Of a stretch of DNA of 64,000 nt, positions 35,750 through 44,462 are shown piece by piece. Location: contig JAGIBF010000009.1 in NCBI GenBank assembly GCA_017744515.1, positions 44,984-108,983 of the forward strand, in the 5' to 3' direction. Position 1 is the stretch's first letter. The number at the start of each line of letters is the position of its first letter. The stretch comes from Niastella sp. GTDB taxonomy: Bacteria > Bacteroidota > Bacteroidia > Chitinophagales > Chitinophagaceae. A program made the position numbers and the translations under genes. The notes beneath the pieces are model-generated. The model was not told the DNA's origin. It did not search any database and worked only from the letters and a program-made list of their open reading frames with translations.

Positions 35750-38700
35750 ATGCAAAAGAAAGTTGCACAGGCTATTCCTTTGTCCATGCACAAAGGAATG
35801 CTACAGAAACTACTATTTCTGCTGGTGGCTGTTTGGGCCATCACTGCTTCATTACCGGTGCATGCGCAAACGGGCACTGTAACCGGTACGGTAGCTTCCG
35901 AAACAGGCGAGCCCCTGCCGGGCGCCAGTGTGGTGGCAAAGAAATCGGGCAAGACAGTCGTTACCGATGTGAAAGGACAGTTTACCATTGCTGTGGCGGC
36001 CAACGAAGTATTGACAATAAGCTATGCCGGCTTTGCCGCACAGGAAATGCCAGTAGGAGAGAAGAGCGTTGTAGAGGTGAAGCTGAAAGAAGATGCTAAA
36101 ATGCTGGAAGAAGTATCTATCGGTTACCAGCGCTTGCGCAAGAGTGACCTAACGGGCGCTATATCGAGCGTAAAAGCAAAAGAGCTGAACCTTACCTCTC
36201 CAACCCTCAGCCAGGCGCTGGTAGGTAAAGTGGCAGGTGTACAGGTTGCACAGGTGAGCGGTGCGCCCTATGGCGGCACCAGGATCCGTGTGCGTGGTAT
36301 TGGCTCTGTTAATGCCAGCTCCGAGCCGTTGTATGTGATCGATGGCTATGCAGTAGGTGGCAACGTGAGTCAGGGGCCAGGTAACAGCACCAACGCTACC
36401 AACGGTTATAATCCCGGCACATCTGGCAATGATGTGTTCATTAACCCTGATGATATTGAGTCGATCGAGATATTGAAAGACGCTGCTTCTGCTGCCATCT
36501 ATGGTTCACGCGCTGCAGCTGGTGTGGTGCTCATCACCACCAAACGCGGCAAGCAAGGCAAGGGCAAGCTGAACTATGATTATATGGCGGGCATCAATCA
36601 ATTGGCGAAGAAAGTCGATATGCTGGATAGCTATGAGTTTGCCCAGCTGTTTGTGGATGGCCGCAACGGTGCTTATAAAGACCAGATCATTGCCAAAGGC
36701 ATTACCTGGAATGATGCATTTTTCTCTGATGACAACGCTGCGCGTATTGCACGCCTCGGTTCCAACCCCGGCAATATCACCATCATCAAAGCTTTGTATG
36801 ATTTCCCTACCCAAACAGTGTTGAAGCCCCAATACAATACCGACTGGCAGGACGAACTGTATCGCAATGCGCTGATGCAACGCCACAACGTGTCTTTCAC
36901 TGGTGGTAATAACACTACCCGCTACCTCATCAGCGGTGGTTACCAGAACCAGGATGGTATTCTCAAATTCACCAACCAGAAACGTATCAACCTGCGCGCT
37001 AATATCGATGCTGATATCTCTCCAAAGCTGAAGGTAAGCTCCAGCATGTTCATTACTGATATCAACAACCGTGAAGTGCAGGAAGGCCGCTTCAACCAGG
37101 GCCCTATCCTCGGAGCATTGGTATACATGCCCATCTTCCCGGTATACAACCCTGATGGCTCTTACGCCCTGGGCAATGCTTCTATTCCCATCGATACCTA
37201 CAACTACTCTTTCCAGGGAATTGAAAATCCGGTGGCATTTGCTGATCGTGTGAAGATCACCCGCAAAGGTACACGTGGCACTTACAATGCCAATGCTACG
37301 TATGAGTTCTTCCCCGGCTTCTCCGGTAAAGTGAACATTGGTGCGCAGACGTATAACGAGAAGTACGAGTACTATTATCCTACCAACCTGAGCAGCGGTG
37401 CTAACCCTCCCGGTTCTCCTACTGCTATCAGGGCTGCCAATGCTTCGGCGCAAACCCTCTCCACGCTCGATAAGCTGGCTGAGTTTACGTTGAACTATAA
37501 AAAGTCCATGGGTAAAGGCGACCTGAATGTGCTGGCAGGTTATTCTGCGCAGGAAACAACGACCGATATTGTGAGTGTTGGCGCCAACGGTCTTTCCAAC
37601 GACCTGGTACCGGAGATCACTGCACGTGGTGCCGATGCAACCAATTTTTACCTGAATGGTGGTACCGGCAAATCGGTGACGACTCTGGTATCATACCTTG
37701 CGCGCGCCATCTATAGCTATGATAACAAATACTACCTCACGGGCTCTTTCCGGGCAGATGCTTCTTCCCGCTTTGGTCCCGAAAACCGTTGGGGTAAATT
37801 CCCGTCTGTATCCGCCGGCTGGAACCTCTCTAATGAAAGTTTCTATGGCGACTGGCTGGGTGCCGGCTCTACGGTGAAGCTCCGTGCCAGCTGGGGTCTT
37901 ACCGGAAACAACAACATTGGTAACTATCGTTATGAGCAAACCATGGCTGGTTCCAGTGGTGTAGTATTCGGTAACACGGTATATACTTCTACAGCTGCCG
38001 GTAACGTGGCCGATGCCAAACTGGGTTGGGAGTCTACTTCTCAGTACAACTTCGGTGCAGACCTCGGCCTGCTGAATAACCGCCTGAACGTGATCGTAAA
38101 CTACTACATCAGTAAGTCCTACGATCTATTGTTCCAACAAAATATCACTGCCGGTTCCGGCTCTACCAGCATCCTCACCAACCTGCGTGATGCTGAAGTA
38201 AGGAACACTGGTATCGATGCACAGATCGATGCCCGCATCGTGAATGGCAAGGACTTCACCTTCAGCATAAGTGGCAACATTACCCACAACAACAACAAAG
38301 TGATGAGCCTGGGTGGAGCTGCTCCCATCTACTCGGTAGGCGCTGAAAGGCAATACGTAACCCACGTTACGCAGGTAGGACAACCCATCGGTATGTTCTA
38401 TGGCCTGAAAGTGAAAGGCATGGTGCGTCAGTCGGATATGGCCAATATCGCTGCTGATAATGCCAGGTTGCTGCCCAATAATACTTTCCCTGCAGGGTAT
38501 AAATTACAAGGACCTCCCCGTTCCTCCTATTCTGCTACACCGCTCAATCCCGGCGACCTGTATTTTGAAGACGTGAACGGTGATGGCATCGTGAACGAGG
38601 CCGACAAGCAGGTGATCGGTTCTCCCTATCCTGATTTCACCTATGGTCTTAGCCTGTATGCTACTTACAAGAACCTTGACCTGTCAGCTTCTTTCAATGG

Positions 38701-39142
38701 TTCTAAAGGCAACGAGATACTCGACGGACAGGATTATTACATCAACAACATGGAAGGTTCCGGCAACAACTATTCGATTGTGAAGAACAGGTACCGTTCT
38801 GAAGCAGAGCCCGGCAATGGTAAAGTATACCGTGCTTCCCGCGGTGGCACACAAAGCAACAGTACGCGCCTCAGCAGCTACTATTTGCAGAATGGCTCTT
38901 TCTTCCGTTGCACCAACATCACATTGGGCTACAGCCTGAATGATCTTTCATTCGTGAAGAAAGCAGGATTAAGCAGCCTGCGTCTCTATGCCAGTGTAGA
39001 CAACGCCTTTACCATTACCAAATACCTGGGCTATAATCCTGAAGTGGATTACAACAACGGCGCCAACACTACACCGGGTGTAGACTATGGTAAGTATCCA
39101 TTGATGCGGGCCTTCAACCTCGGCGTGAAATTGCAATTCTAA
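35750..39142 (+). CDS. SusC/RagA family TonB-dependent outer-membrane transporter
   Basis: 1130 aa. The cleavable signal ends near PVHAQ (about residue 40); ATG 35786 is an alternative start that shortens the N-terminal extension. A carboxypeptidase-regulatory-like domain (about 44-115; TGTVASETGEPLPGASVVAK) is followed by the plug (LVGKVAGVQVAQVSGAPYGG, LYVIDGYAVGG, IESIEILKDAASAAIYGSRA) and a barrel ending in AFNLGVKLQF. It forms a pair with the SusD gene 119 bp downstream, from which it is separated by dispersed repeats. No hydrolase is present to suggest the ligand; a thioredoxin-like gene follows. Confidence 0.96.
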   Translation: MQKKVAQAIPLSMHKGMLQKLLFLLVAVWAITASLPVHAQTGTVTGTVASETGEPLPGASVVAKKSGKTVVTDVKGQFTIAVAANEVLTISYAGFAAQEMPVGEKSVVEVKLKEDAKMLEEVSIGYQRLRKSDLTGAISSVKAKELNLTSPTLSQALVGKVAGVQVAQVSGAPYGGTRIRVRGIGSVNASSEPLYVIDGYAVGGNVSQGPGNSTNATNGYNPGTSGNDVFINPDDIESIEILKDAASAAIYGSRAAAGVVLITTKRGKQGKGKLNYDYMAGINQLAKKVDMLDSYEFAQLFVDGRNGAYKDQIIAKGITWNDAFFSDDNAARIARLGSNPGNITIIKALYDFPTQTVLKPQYNTDWQDELYRNALMQRHNVSFTGGNNTTRYLISGGYQNQDGILKFTNQKRINLRANIDADISPKLKVSSSMFITDINNREVQEGRFNQGPILGALVYMPIFPVYNPDGSYALGNASIPIDTYNYSFQGIENPVAFADRVKITRKGTRGTYNANATYEFFPGFSGKVNIGAQTYNEKYEYYYPTNLSSGANPPGSPTAIRAANASAQTLSTLDKLAEFTLNYKKSMGKGDLNVLAGYSAQETTTDIVSVGANGLSNDLVPEITARGADATNFYLNGGTGKSVTTLVSYLARAIYSYDNKYYLTGSFRADASSRFGPENRWGKFPSVSAGWNLSNESFYGDWLGAGSTVKLRASWGLTGNNNIGNYRYEQTMAGSSGVVFGNTVYTSTAAGNVADAKLGWESTSQYNFGADLGLLNNRLNVIVNYYISKSYDLLFQQNITAGSGSTSILTNLRDAEVRNTGIDAQIDARIVNGKDFTFSISGNITHNNNKVMSLGGAAPIYSVGAERQYVTHVTQVGQPIGMFYGLKVKGMVRQSDMANIAADNARLLPNNTFPAGYKLQGPPRSSYSATPLNPGDLYFEDVNGDGIVNEADKQVIGSPYPDFTYGLSLYATYKNLDLSASFNGSKGNEILDGQDYYINNMEGSGNNYSIVKNRYRSEAEPGNGKVYRASRGGTQSNSTRLSSYYLQNGSFFRCTNITLGYSLNDLSFVKKAGLSSLRLYASVDNAFTITKYLGYNPEVDYNNGANTTPGVDYGKYPLMRAFNLGVKLQF

Positions 39143-39165
39143 CTTTAAAATTGTCTCCCTGTCAC

Positions 39166-39241
39166 CTTGTTATCCTGAGCTTGTCGAAGGATTGTCGAAG
39201 GGATATAAAAATTAAACTGTCACCCTGAGCCTGTCGAAGGG
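39166..39241. repeat. Dispersed CCTGAGCTTGTCGAAGG repeats between susC and susD
   Basis: Units TCCTGAGCTTGTCGAAGG, TTGTCGAAGGG and CACCCTGAGCCTGTCGAAGG lie inside the 119-bp gap of the SusC/SusD pair. The family is the same as at 26.46 and 28.50 kb. Confidence 0.78.
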
Positions 39242-39261
39242 GATTATCTAAACAATATTTT

Positions 39262-40797
39262 ATGCGTACTATAATAGCAATGACGATCGGATTAGGTATT
39301 ACGCTCACATTTGGCTCTTGCAGCAAAGAATTCCTGGAGCAGTCCAACCCCAACTCCGTGAATGTGGACAATAACTTCCAGACAGAAAATGACATTGCCC
39401 TGGGAGTAAATGGTGTATACCAGGCGCTGCGTAGCGGCAACTGTATCGGAGAAGGAGCTTCTACCTGGACAGATGACCGTTCCGACGATGTGAATACGAC
39501 CGATAACCAATCCAACAACGGCGAACCCTTCCAGTTCACTGCCTTCGCACTGGTGCCCAGCAACACATACCTGCAAAGCCATTGGACAGCATTATACCTG
39601 CCCATCGCAAGAGCCAATATGGTATTGTCGAAGATCGACAATATCACTTTTGCAAATGATGCCACCAAAAATCAATACAAGGCTGAGGTAAAGTTCATCC
39701 GAGCGCTGATGTACTACAATCTGGTACAGGAGTTTGGCGGTGTTCCCCTGATCACGGAGAGACTGACTGGCCTGGATCAGATCACCCAGAAAACATTCCG
39801 CGAAAGCAAAGAAAATGTATACGCACAGATCGTGGCCGACCTGAAAGATGCGATAGGCAGCCAACTGCCCAACGTACAGGGCGCCGACAATAAAGGACGT
39901 GTTTCCCTGCAGGCAGCCAATGCCCTGCTGGGTCAGGTATACCTCAAAATGGCTACCGACCTGAGTGGCGATAAAACGGCCAACCTCAACAATGCAAAGA
40001 CCTACCTGCTGGCCTGCTACAACATGCGTGGCTTTGGCAAGTTGTCGGAGATACCCTTTGCCGATGTATTCGACGTAACGAAGAAGAGCACCAACAAAGA
40101 GATCATCTGGCAGATCGCTTACAAGCAAGGTGATGCCAACTACAGCTCACGCATTGCTGCCAACAACCAGGCCCGTGGCGAAACCATCAACTCCCTGTTT
40201 GCTTCTACCGGTGCGGGTGGCACGCTGACGGCAGACCTCCAGAAAGAATTTGAAGTAGGTGACCTGCGCACCGACTATTCCATCAAATTCGCCAACCATG
40301 CTTCTGTACAGGCTTATTTCATCACCAAGTTCAGGGATGCCAGCGCCGGCGCCACCAACTTGGGCTATGGCGGTAATGACTGGATCGTATTGCGCTATGC
40401 CGATATCATCCTGAACCTCGCAGAAGTGCACATGCTGCTGAATGATGAAGCTACCGCTATTCAGTACCTGGACATGGTACGTGAGCGCGCACAGCGACCT
40501 TTATATGCAGCAATGAAAGCAACCCCTGCCTATGCTGCCCAATACCCAACGCTGAAGCTGGCCATCCTGCATGAGCGCAGGATCGAACTGGCCTTCGAGC
40601 ACCACCGCTGGCACGACCTCACCCGCTTCTTTACCAAAGAAGAGCTGGTGACTTATTTCAGGGCCAAGAGCCAGGCTGATTACAACAACTCGCCGCTCAC
40701 AAACATCACGACAAAAGATATCTATTTCCCAATACCGTTGAACGAGTATAAACTGAACCCGGAGAAGATGCCCCAAAACCCCGGATACGAGCAGTAG
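39262..40797 (+). CDS. SusD/RagB family outer-membrane lipoprotein
   Basis: 511 aa. Lipoprotein signal MRTIIAMTIGLGITLTFGSC with Cys20. The SusD fold is shown by AEVKFIRALMYYNLVQEFGG, VPLITERL, LRYADIILNLAEVHMLLND and the C-terminal ILHERRIELAFEHHRWHDLT followed by PIPLNEYKLNPEKMPQNPGY, the usual family ending. It caps the SusC transporter encoded upstream. The C-terminus is followed by a strong terminator, so the downstream thioredoxin-like gene is likely a separate transcript or read through at low level. Confidence 0.95.
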   Translation: MRTIIAMTIGLGITLTFGSCSKEFLEQSNPNSVNVDNNFQTENDIALGVNGVYQALRSGNCIGEGASTWTDDRSDDVNTTDNQSNNGEPFQFTAFALVPSNTYLQSHWTALYLPIARANMVLSKIDNITFANDATKNQYKAEVKFIRALMYYNLVQEFGGVPLITERLTGLDQITQKTFRESKENVYAQIVADLKDAIGSQLPNVQGADNKGRVSLQAANALLGQVYLKMATDLSGDKTANLNNAKTYLLACYNMRGFGKLSEIPFADVFDVTKKSTNKEIIWQIAYKQGDANYSSRIAANNQARGETINSLFASTGAGGTLTADLQKEFEVGDLRTDYSIKFANHASVQAYFITKFRDASAGATNLGYGGNDWIVLRYADIILNLAEVHMLLNDEATAIQYLDMVRERAQRPLYAAMKATPAYAAQYPTLKLAILHERRIELAFEHHRWHDLTRFFTKEELVTYFRAKSQADYNNSPLTNITTKDIYFPIPLNEYKLNPEKMPQNPGYEQ

Positions 40798-40831
40798 TAA
40801 ACAAAACCCAACCTTTGTAAAAACAAGGTCA

Positions 40832-40878
40832 CTCACCCCGCGCCCGGCAAAATTGCCGGAAGGCGGGGTGAGCCTTTT
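40832..40878 (+). terminator. Rho-independent terminator after susD
   Basis: CTCACCCCGC (40832-40841) pairs with GCGGGGTGAG (40863-40872) around an inner stem CCGGCAAAATTGCCGG, then CCTTTTTA. Confidence 0.88.
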
Positions 40879-40938
40879 TATCTTATCAGGATATATGGAA
40901 TAATTCAAAAGTTGCATCTTAGGGCGATATTGTAACCA

Positions 40939-42372
40939 ATGACATATATCAACCGGGCGCTGCTTGTATACCTCACCAGTCTATCCCTTTTACTGCTTTC
41001 CAGGGAAGCATCGGGGCAATCCAACATTTACTTCCTCAATAAAACCGGACGCGAGATCCACATACAGAAAAGAACGATATTGGAAGCTGGCTCTTTTCCG
41101 TATACCCTCGACACCCTTGCCGGTAAATACCAGCACATCCCCCTTCAAACCAATACCCCCATTATATTAAACATGTATGCCGTACCACCCAAAGGGCCTT
41201 ATGGTACGGCCGATGGCATCTATTATCTGCTGAAAGCGAAAGACACATTGGTTGCAACGCTGGACAAAAACAACAAGCTCGTCCTTGCGCACATCAGCAA
41301 TCCGGGAAGAACAGAAGAGCTGAGCTTTTTCCTGCGTCACACAGCCAGCGTAGGTATGCCATTACCCTATAGGGCAAATTCTGCATTCCTCCGGAGAATA
41401 TGGGGCTCCACAACAGACCTGCGAAGCAGGGACAGGTTGTTGGACAGCCTGTACCAGCCCTATATCAATAGCGCTGAATCATTTTGTGCAGCGAACAAAT
41501 TGGACATCAGTATCGGAAAGTTTTACCGGTACTTTTATACAGGCTTCAAGATCGCAGATAAGCTATTCGCGGACCGCGGTATCAACAATGAGTTAAAAGA
41601 GTCGTTGCGCACCTTTTACAAGGACTCATTAATAAAATGGGTCCAGGAATTTAATTGCACCGATTGTAATAATATACCCTTTTATAACTATGCCCTTAGG
41701 CAAATGTTTGCCCTTCGTTTTCTGCATACGCCCGAGCAGGCTTTCCTCGATTCTGTGGCTGCTTTGACAAAAGGCAGTAACAAAAGCTTCCTGCTGTCAA
41801 GATATATGGTGGATAGGATAGAGCTGACCAGAAATACGGAACTGTTGCTGAAAAAGTATGATGCGCTGTGCAATGATTCGTTATATACCAACATCGTTCA
41901 TAGAAATTACCAGCTGCAGCGCGACAGGTCCAGGGTTGATAGCAATGAATTGGCGATCTTGATGAAAGCAGATAAGTCGGAGATCGGATTTAATCGTTTA
42001 ATGACGCGGCTGAAAGGAAAAGTCGTCTATGTTGATTTTTGGGCAAGCTGGTGTAAGCCCTGTGTTCAGGAGATTCCGTATTCTCACACGCTGAATAAGA
42101 AGGTGAAAGATAAAGACATCGTAATGATGTACATATCCATCGATACTGATTTCAATAGCTGGCTCGAAGCGAGAAGCAGGCATAAGGTCGATACGGAGTA
42201 TAGCTTTATCCTGGCGAATCCTGCTAACAGTGGGTTGAGTAAAAAGATCCAGCTGGGACCTATTCCAAGGTATATTGTCTTTGATAAGAATGGTAAAATA
42301 GTAAGATTCGATGCAGACAGGCCATCCGATCCTGGTATCTATAACACTTTACTGGATATTTTAAAACAATAG
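40939..42372 (+). CDS. TlpA-like thioredoxin-fold lipid- or periplasm-located protein
   Basis: 477 aa. N-terminal signal (MTYINRALLVYLTSLSLLLL, cut near ASGQ). Residues about 30-350 are a lineage-specific helical region without a known motif. The C-terminal 120 residues are a thioredoxin fold with VYVDFWASWCKPCVQEIPYS; the redox pair is Cys372/Cys375, and the cis-Pro loop is GPIPRYIVFDKNG. It is expected to reduce disulfides in the periplasm, like other TlpA/ResA-type proteins encoded near SusCD operons in this phylum. It lies 141 bp after susD, beyond a terminator. Confidence 0.88.
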   Translation: MTYINRALLVYLTSLSLLLLSREASGQSNIYFLNKTGREIHIQKRTILEAGSFPYTLDTLAGKYQHIPLQTNTPIILNMYAVPPKGPYGTADGIYYLLKAKDTLVATLDKNNKLVLAHISNPGRTEELSFFLRHTASVGMPLPYRANSAFLRRIWGSTTDLRSRDRLLDSLYQPYINSAESFCAANKLDISIGKFYRYFYTGFKIADKLFADRGINNELKESLRTFYKDSLIKWVQEFNCTDCNNIPFYNYALRQMFALRFLHTPEQAFLDSVAALTKGSNKSFLLSRYMVDRIELTRNTELLLKKYDALCNDSLYTNIVHRNYQLQRDRSRVDSNELAILMKADKSEIGFNRLMTRLKGKVVYVDFWASWCKPCVQEIPYSHTLNKKVKDKDIVMMYISIDTDFNSWLEARSRHKVDTEYSFILANPANSGLSKKIQLGPIPRYIVFDKNGKIVRFDADRPSDPGIYNTLLDILKQ

Positions 42373-43095
42373 TTTGTCCTGGCAGAGATGAACAAACAGC
42401 CCATCAACTTTCAAGTAAAGGCCAACGAAAATCTGGTCGTCTTTTTCACTACTTTTAAAGGCTGTTTCTTTCAAAAGAAGGAAACAGTTGTTTAAATTGT
42501 GCACGGATTAGTACAAATAACAGTCTCCATACACAAATGGATCACATCCCCAATCTGCACAAAGAAAACATCGGAACGGCAAAACGGCTCCTTTATCGAC
42601 CCCTGGAAAATGTATGAAGACAACGGAACAATAGAACAAGTACGGGCAGCATACAAAAACCACCCCGGCCCGACGCCTGAGAGAAAAAGTTGGTGGCAGT
42701 TTTGGTAGGACTATAATAACCTCGTAACCTTAAAAAAGGCTGCCCTTTTCAGAACAGCCCTGCTTTTCGATTGCCTGCCTTAAGTTTTAACCTGCCGCTG
42801 TTATAATTCCGGTCCCGGAGTGCTTGCTGCTCACACGAAGCTAACCGGGGTATTTCTTGGGTGATGCTCTAAACGAAGATTGGGTGGCGTAATCAGTAAT
42901 GCAACACGAAAGTAGTGTAATAAGGACGCGGCTTCAATAGACAAACCACGGGAGTAGTTGTATATTTTACCAGTCCGGACATTTTGAGGAAAGAACGCTT
43001 CAAAATGGGGCTTTATTCACCTGTTTCAACAACAGTGTACTGGCAATGGATTTGTGACTACAATCAAAAACATTGTTCACTTTAATCTTTATAAT
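42373..43095. other. Long intergenic region with one doubtful short frame
   Basis: About 720 bp. An open frame on the plus strand ending at 42708 (GTG 42499, or ATG 42610) reads at its end KMYEDNGTIEQVRAAYKNHP and then GPTPERKSWWQFW, which looks protein-like, but the first part does not. This could be a short gene of about 33 residues or a gene remnant. A weak hairpin (GGCTG/CAGCC near 42740-42765) follows. The remaining 300 bp show nothing. Confidence 0.3.
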
Positions 43096-43413
43096 ATGAC
43101 AATCCAGCCACAGGAGTTCCCGGTGGTGATACAGGCGTATCAGCCTTCGGGCAATGATGATCTTTTTGTTGCAGAACAGGTTGTATACAACCAGGCTGAA
43201 GCCGATACATTTACTTCCCGGCATACAGGCCTCCTTATCAAAGCACGAAAACCCAATGCAAGTGAGTTACATACAACATCCAATTATGCGCCGGTTCGTC
43301 CCCGCAGAAGAGGTGTTGGCGCAGGCTTTGTAATAGTGCTGTTATTAATAGCCTTGATAATAACTGGTTTTGCTACAGGGTGGATACAAAGAAATCTTGA
43401 TATATCCATTTAA
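43096..43413 (+). CDS. Small tail-anchored membrane protein, unknown
   Basis: 105 aa from the ATG at 43096 (MTIQPQEFPVVIQAYQPSGN); a GTG start 14 codons upstream is possible but adds no domain. Residues 1-65 are soluble and acidic. A basic stretch RPRRRG at about 69-74 precedes a C-terminal membrane helix (about 77-97: VGAGFVIVLLLIALIITGFA) and a short tail WIQRNLDISI. This layout suggests a cytosolic domain anchored at its C-terminal end. I recognise no family. It converges on the ubiquitin-like gene across a shared terminator. Confidence 0.65.
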   Translation: MTIQPQEFPVVIQAYQPSGNDDLFVAEQVVYNQAEADTFTSRHTGLLIKARKPNASELHTTSNYAPVRPRRRGVGAGFVIVLLLIALIITGFATGWIQRNLDISI

Positions 43414-43439
43414 GAGCTTAGATCCATATAGCTAAACGG

Positions 43440-43474
43440 AAAGCGCTGTGCGAGGCAAGCCTGCACAGCGCTTT
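43440..43474. terminator. Bidirectional terminator
   Basis: AAAGCGCTGTGC (43440-43451) pairs with GCACAGCGCTTT (43463-43474), lying between the convergent small membrane protein and the ubiquitin-like gene. Confidence 0.82.
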
Positions 43475-43493
43475 GATTTTATATCCGTTGAAC

Positions 43494-43829
43494 TTAATAC
43501 CCGTTCAACGTGGCATTGGCCCCAATACCATAAAAAGCAAGCGTGGCTTCCTCGTTCAATACCTGACCCTTGTACGACAAGTAGTTGAGAGAGAAACCCA
43601 CGGTACTTTCTACACTACTCTTTACATCACCAACCGTCTCATCCGGGAAGGCCAGTACCCAGATAATCGTTGTTTGTCCGTTGATCTTCAGCTTTACATA
43701 AATGTTGTTGGGGTGTGGTTCCGGTTCGCCGGCAATAACAGGACCTGTAAAAGAAGTAGTGGATGCCGGAGTGGCAAATCCTGTTATCAGCAACAGGCAG
43801 GTAATGATGAATGGAATTAATTTTTTCAT
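43494..43829 (-). CDS. Secreted protein with a ubiquitin-like beta-grasp domain
   Basis: 111 aa from the ATG at 43829, which opens a signal peptide (MKKLIPFIITCLLLITGFAT, cut near PAS). Residues 43-110 line up with ubiquitin without large gaps: NIYVKLKINGQ with ubiquitin QIFVKTLTGK; FPDETVGDVKSSVES with PSDTIENVKAKIQD; LNYLSYKGQVLNEEATLAFY with QRLIFAGKQLEDGRTLSDY; and the end ANATLNGY with ESTLHLVL. The C-terminus stops right after the fold, with Gly110-Tyr111 and no RGG tail, so conjugation by the usual E1 route is unlikely. No E1, E2 or deubiquitinase gene is close by. A periplasmic or secreted beta-grasp binding protein is the cautious reading. Confidence 0.7.
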   Translation of the reverse strand: MKKLIPFIITCLLLITGFATPASTTSFTGPVIAGEPEPHPNNIYVKLKINGQTTIIWVLAFPDETVGDVKSSVESTVGFSLNYLSYKGQVLNEEATLAFYGIGANATLNGY

Positions 43830-44462
43830 GGAAAAGATAATTTTAGCTATGAATGTAGCCAAAAACAGGTGATAAATACCGTTATATAATACAAACTACC
43901 GTATTCGTCCACCAAACAACAGGAACTGTTTGTACAACCAGTGTAGGTCTAAAGGTTACCCCTTACAGATAGCACCGGAGTGGTAATATTTCCTTAATAA
44001 CTTCATGATGGCTGATTGGAAATTTATTCCGATATTAGTAACCCGGTTTTTTGCCGGTACTAAAACCTTATCTAAATGAATCGAATGCTCATCAGGCATT
44101 TGCCTGCACATTATTTTCCTGTTATACAACCGCACAGGTCCTCAATCTCACCAACAAACAACTTTTCAGCAATAAGCACCTTGGTTTGCTCACCGCAAGC
44201 CATGCGGATTTGCTTATAGCCGAAGAGACAATAGATATTCTTTGTTCAGGCGCTTCCCAATATAGCCCGGGTAATGTGGCTTAGGGGAGGAGACTGCATG
44301 CTCTTCCGCTGATAATACATTGCAACTGTGTCGGGAAGTAACCCTGTAACTTTTTTTAGTAAGTAGTAGTGTTTGAATAGTAAAGCAGCAAATGGTGCGT
44401 AGCGGATGTACCGCTGCCACCATTTGTCTTTTAAAACCAACGCTTCGTATCTTGCGGCCTAT
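43830..44462. other. Intergenic region without a convincing gene
   Basis: About 630 bp between divergent genes. Open frames on both strands around 44051-44284 have no supporting features, including a minus-strand 30-residue frame (44111-44203) ending EDLCGCITGK. A partial -7 match (TATCTTG, 44448-44454) precedes the symporter gene. Confidence 0.35.

Noticed and set aside
36506..37453. Open frame of 315 residues on the minus strand
   Set aside because: It is antisense to the SusC barrel; the composition (rich in Val, Ile, His) is typical of antisense frames of GC-rich codon positions.
26461..39241. CRISPR array or insertion sequence ends at the CTGAGCTTGTCGAAGG repeats
   Set aside because: The units lack regular spacers and cas genes, and there is no transposase or target-site duplication; the sequence is a common REP-like dispersed repeat.
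42499..42708. Possible small gene ending in SWWQFW
   Set aside because: The end looks protein-like but the start does not, and a second overlapping frame from ATG 42537 is equally plausible; kept only as a note on the intergenic region.
43494..43829. Functional ubiquitin conjugation system
   Set aside because: The ubiquitin-like protein is exported, lacks a Gly-Gly end, and no E1, E2, E3 or JAB-domain gene is present; only the fold similarity is claimed.
44051..44284. Plus-strand 77-codon frame and minus-strand 30-codon frame ending EDLCGCITGK (44111-44203)
   Set aside because: Neither has a start-site context, domain or neighbour that supports coding. The Cys-rich end of the minus-strand frame recalled a modified-peptide precursor, but no modifying enzyme is nearby.
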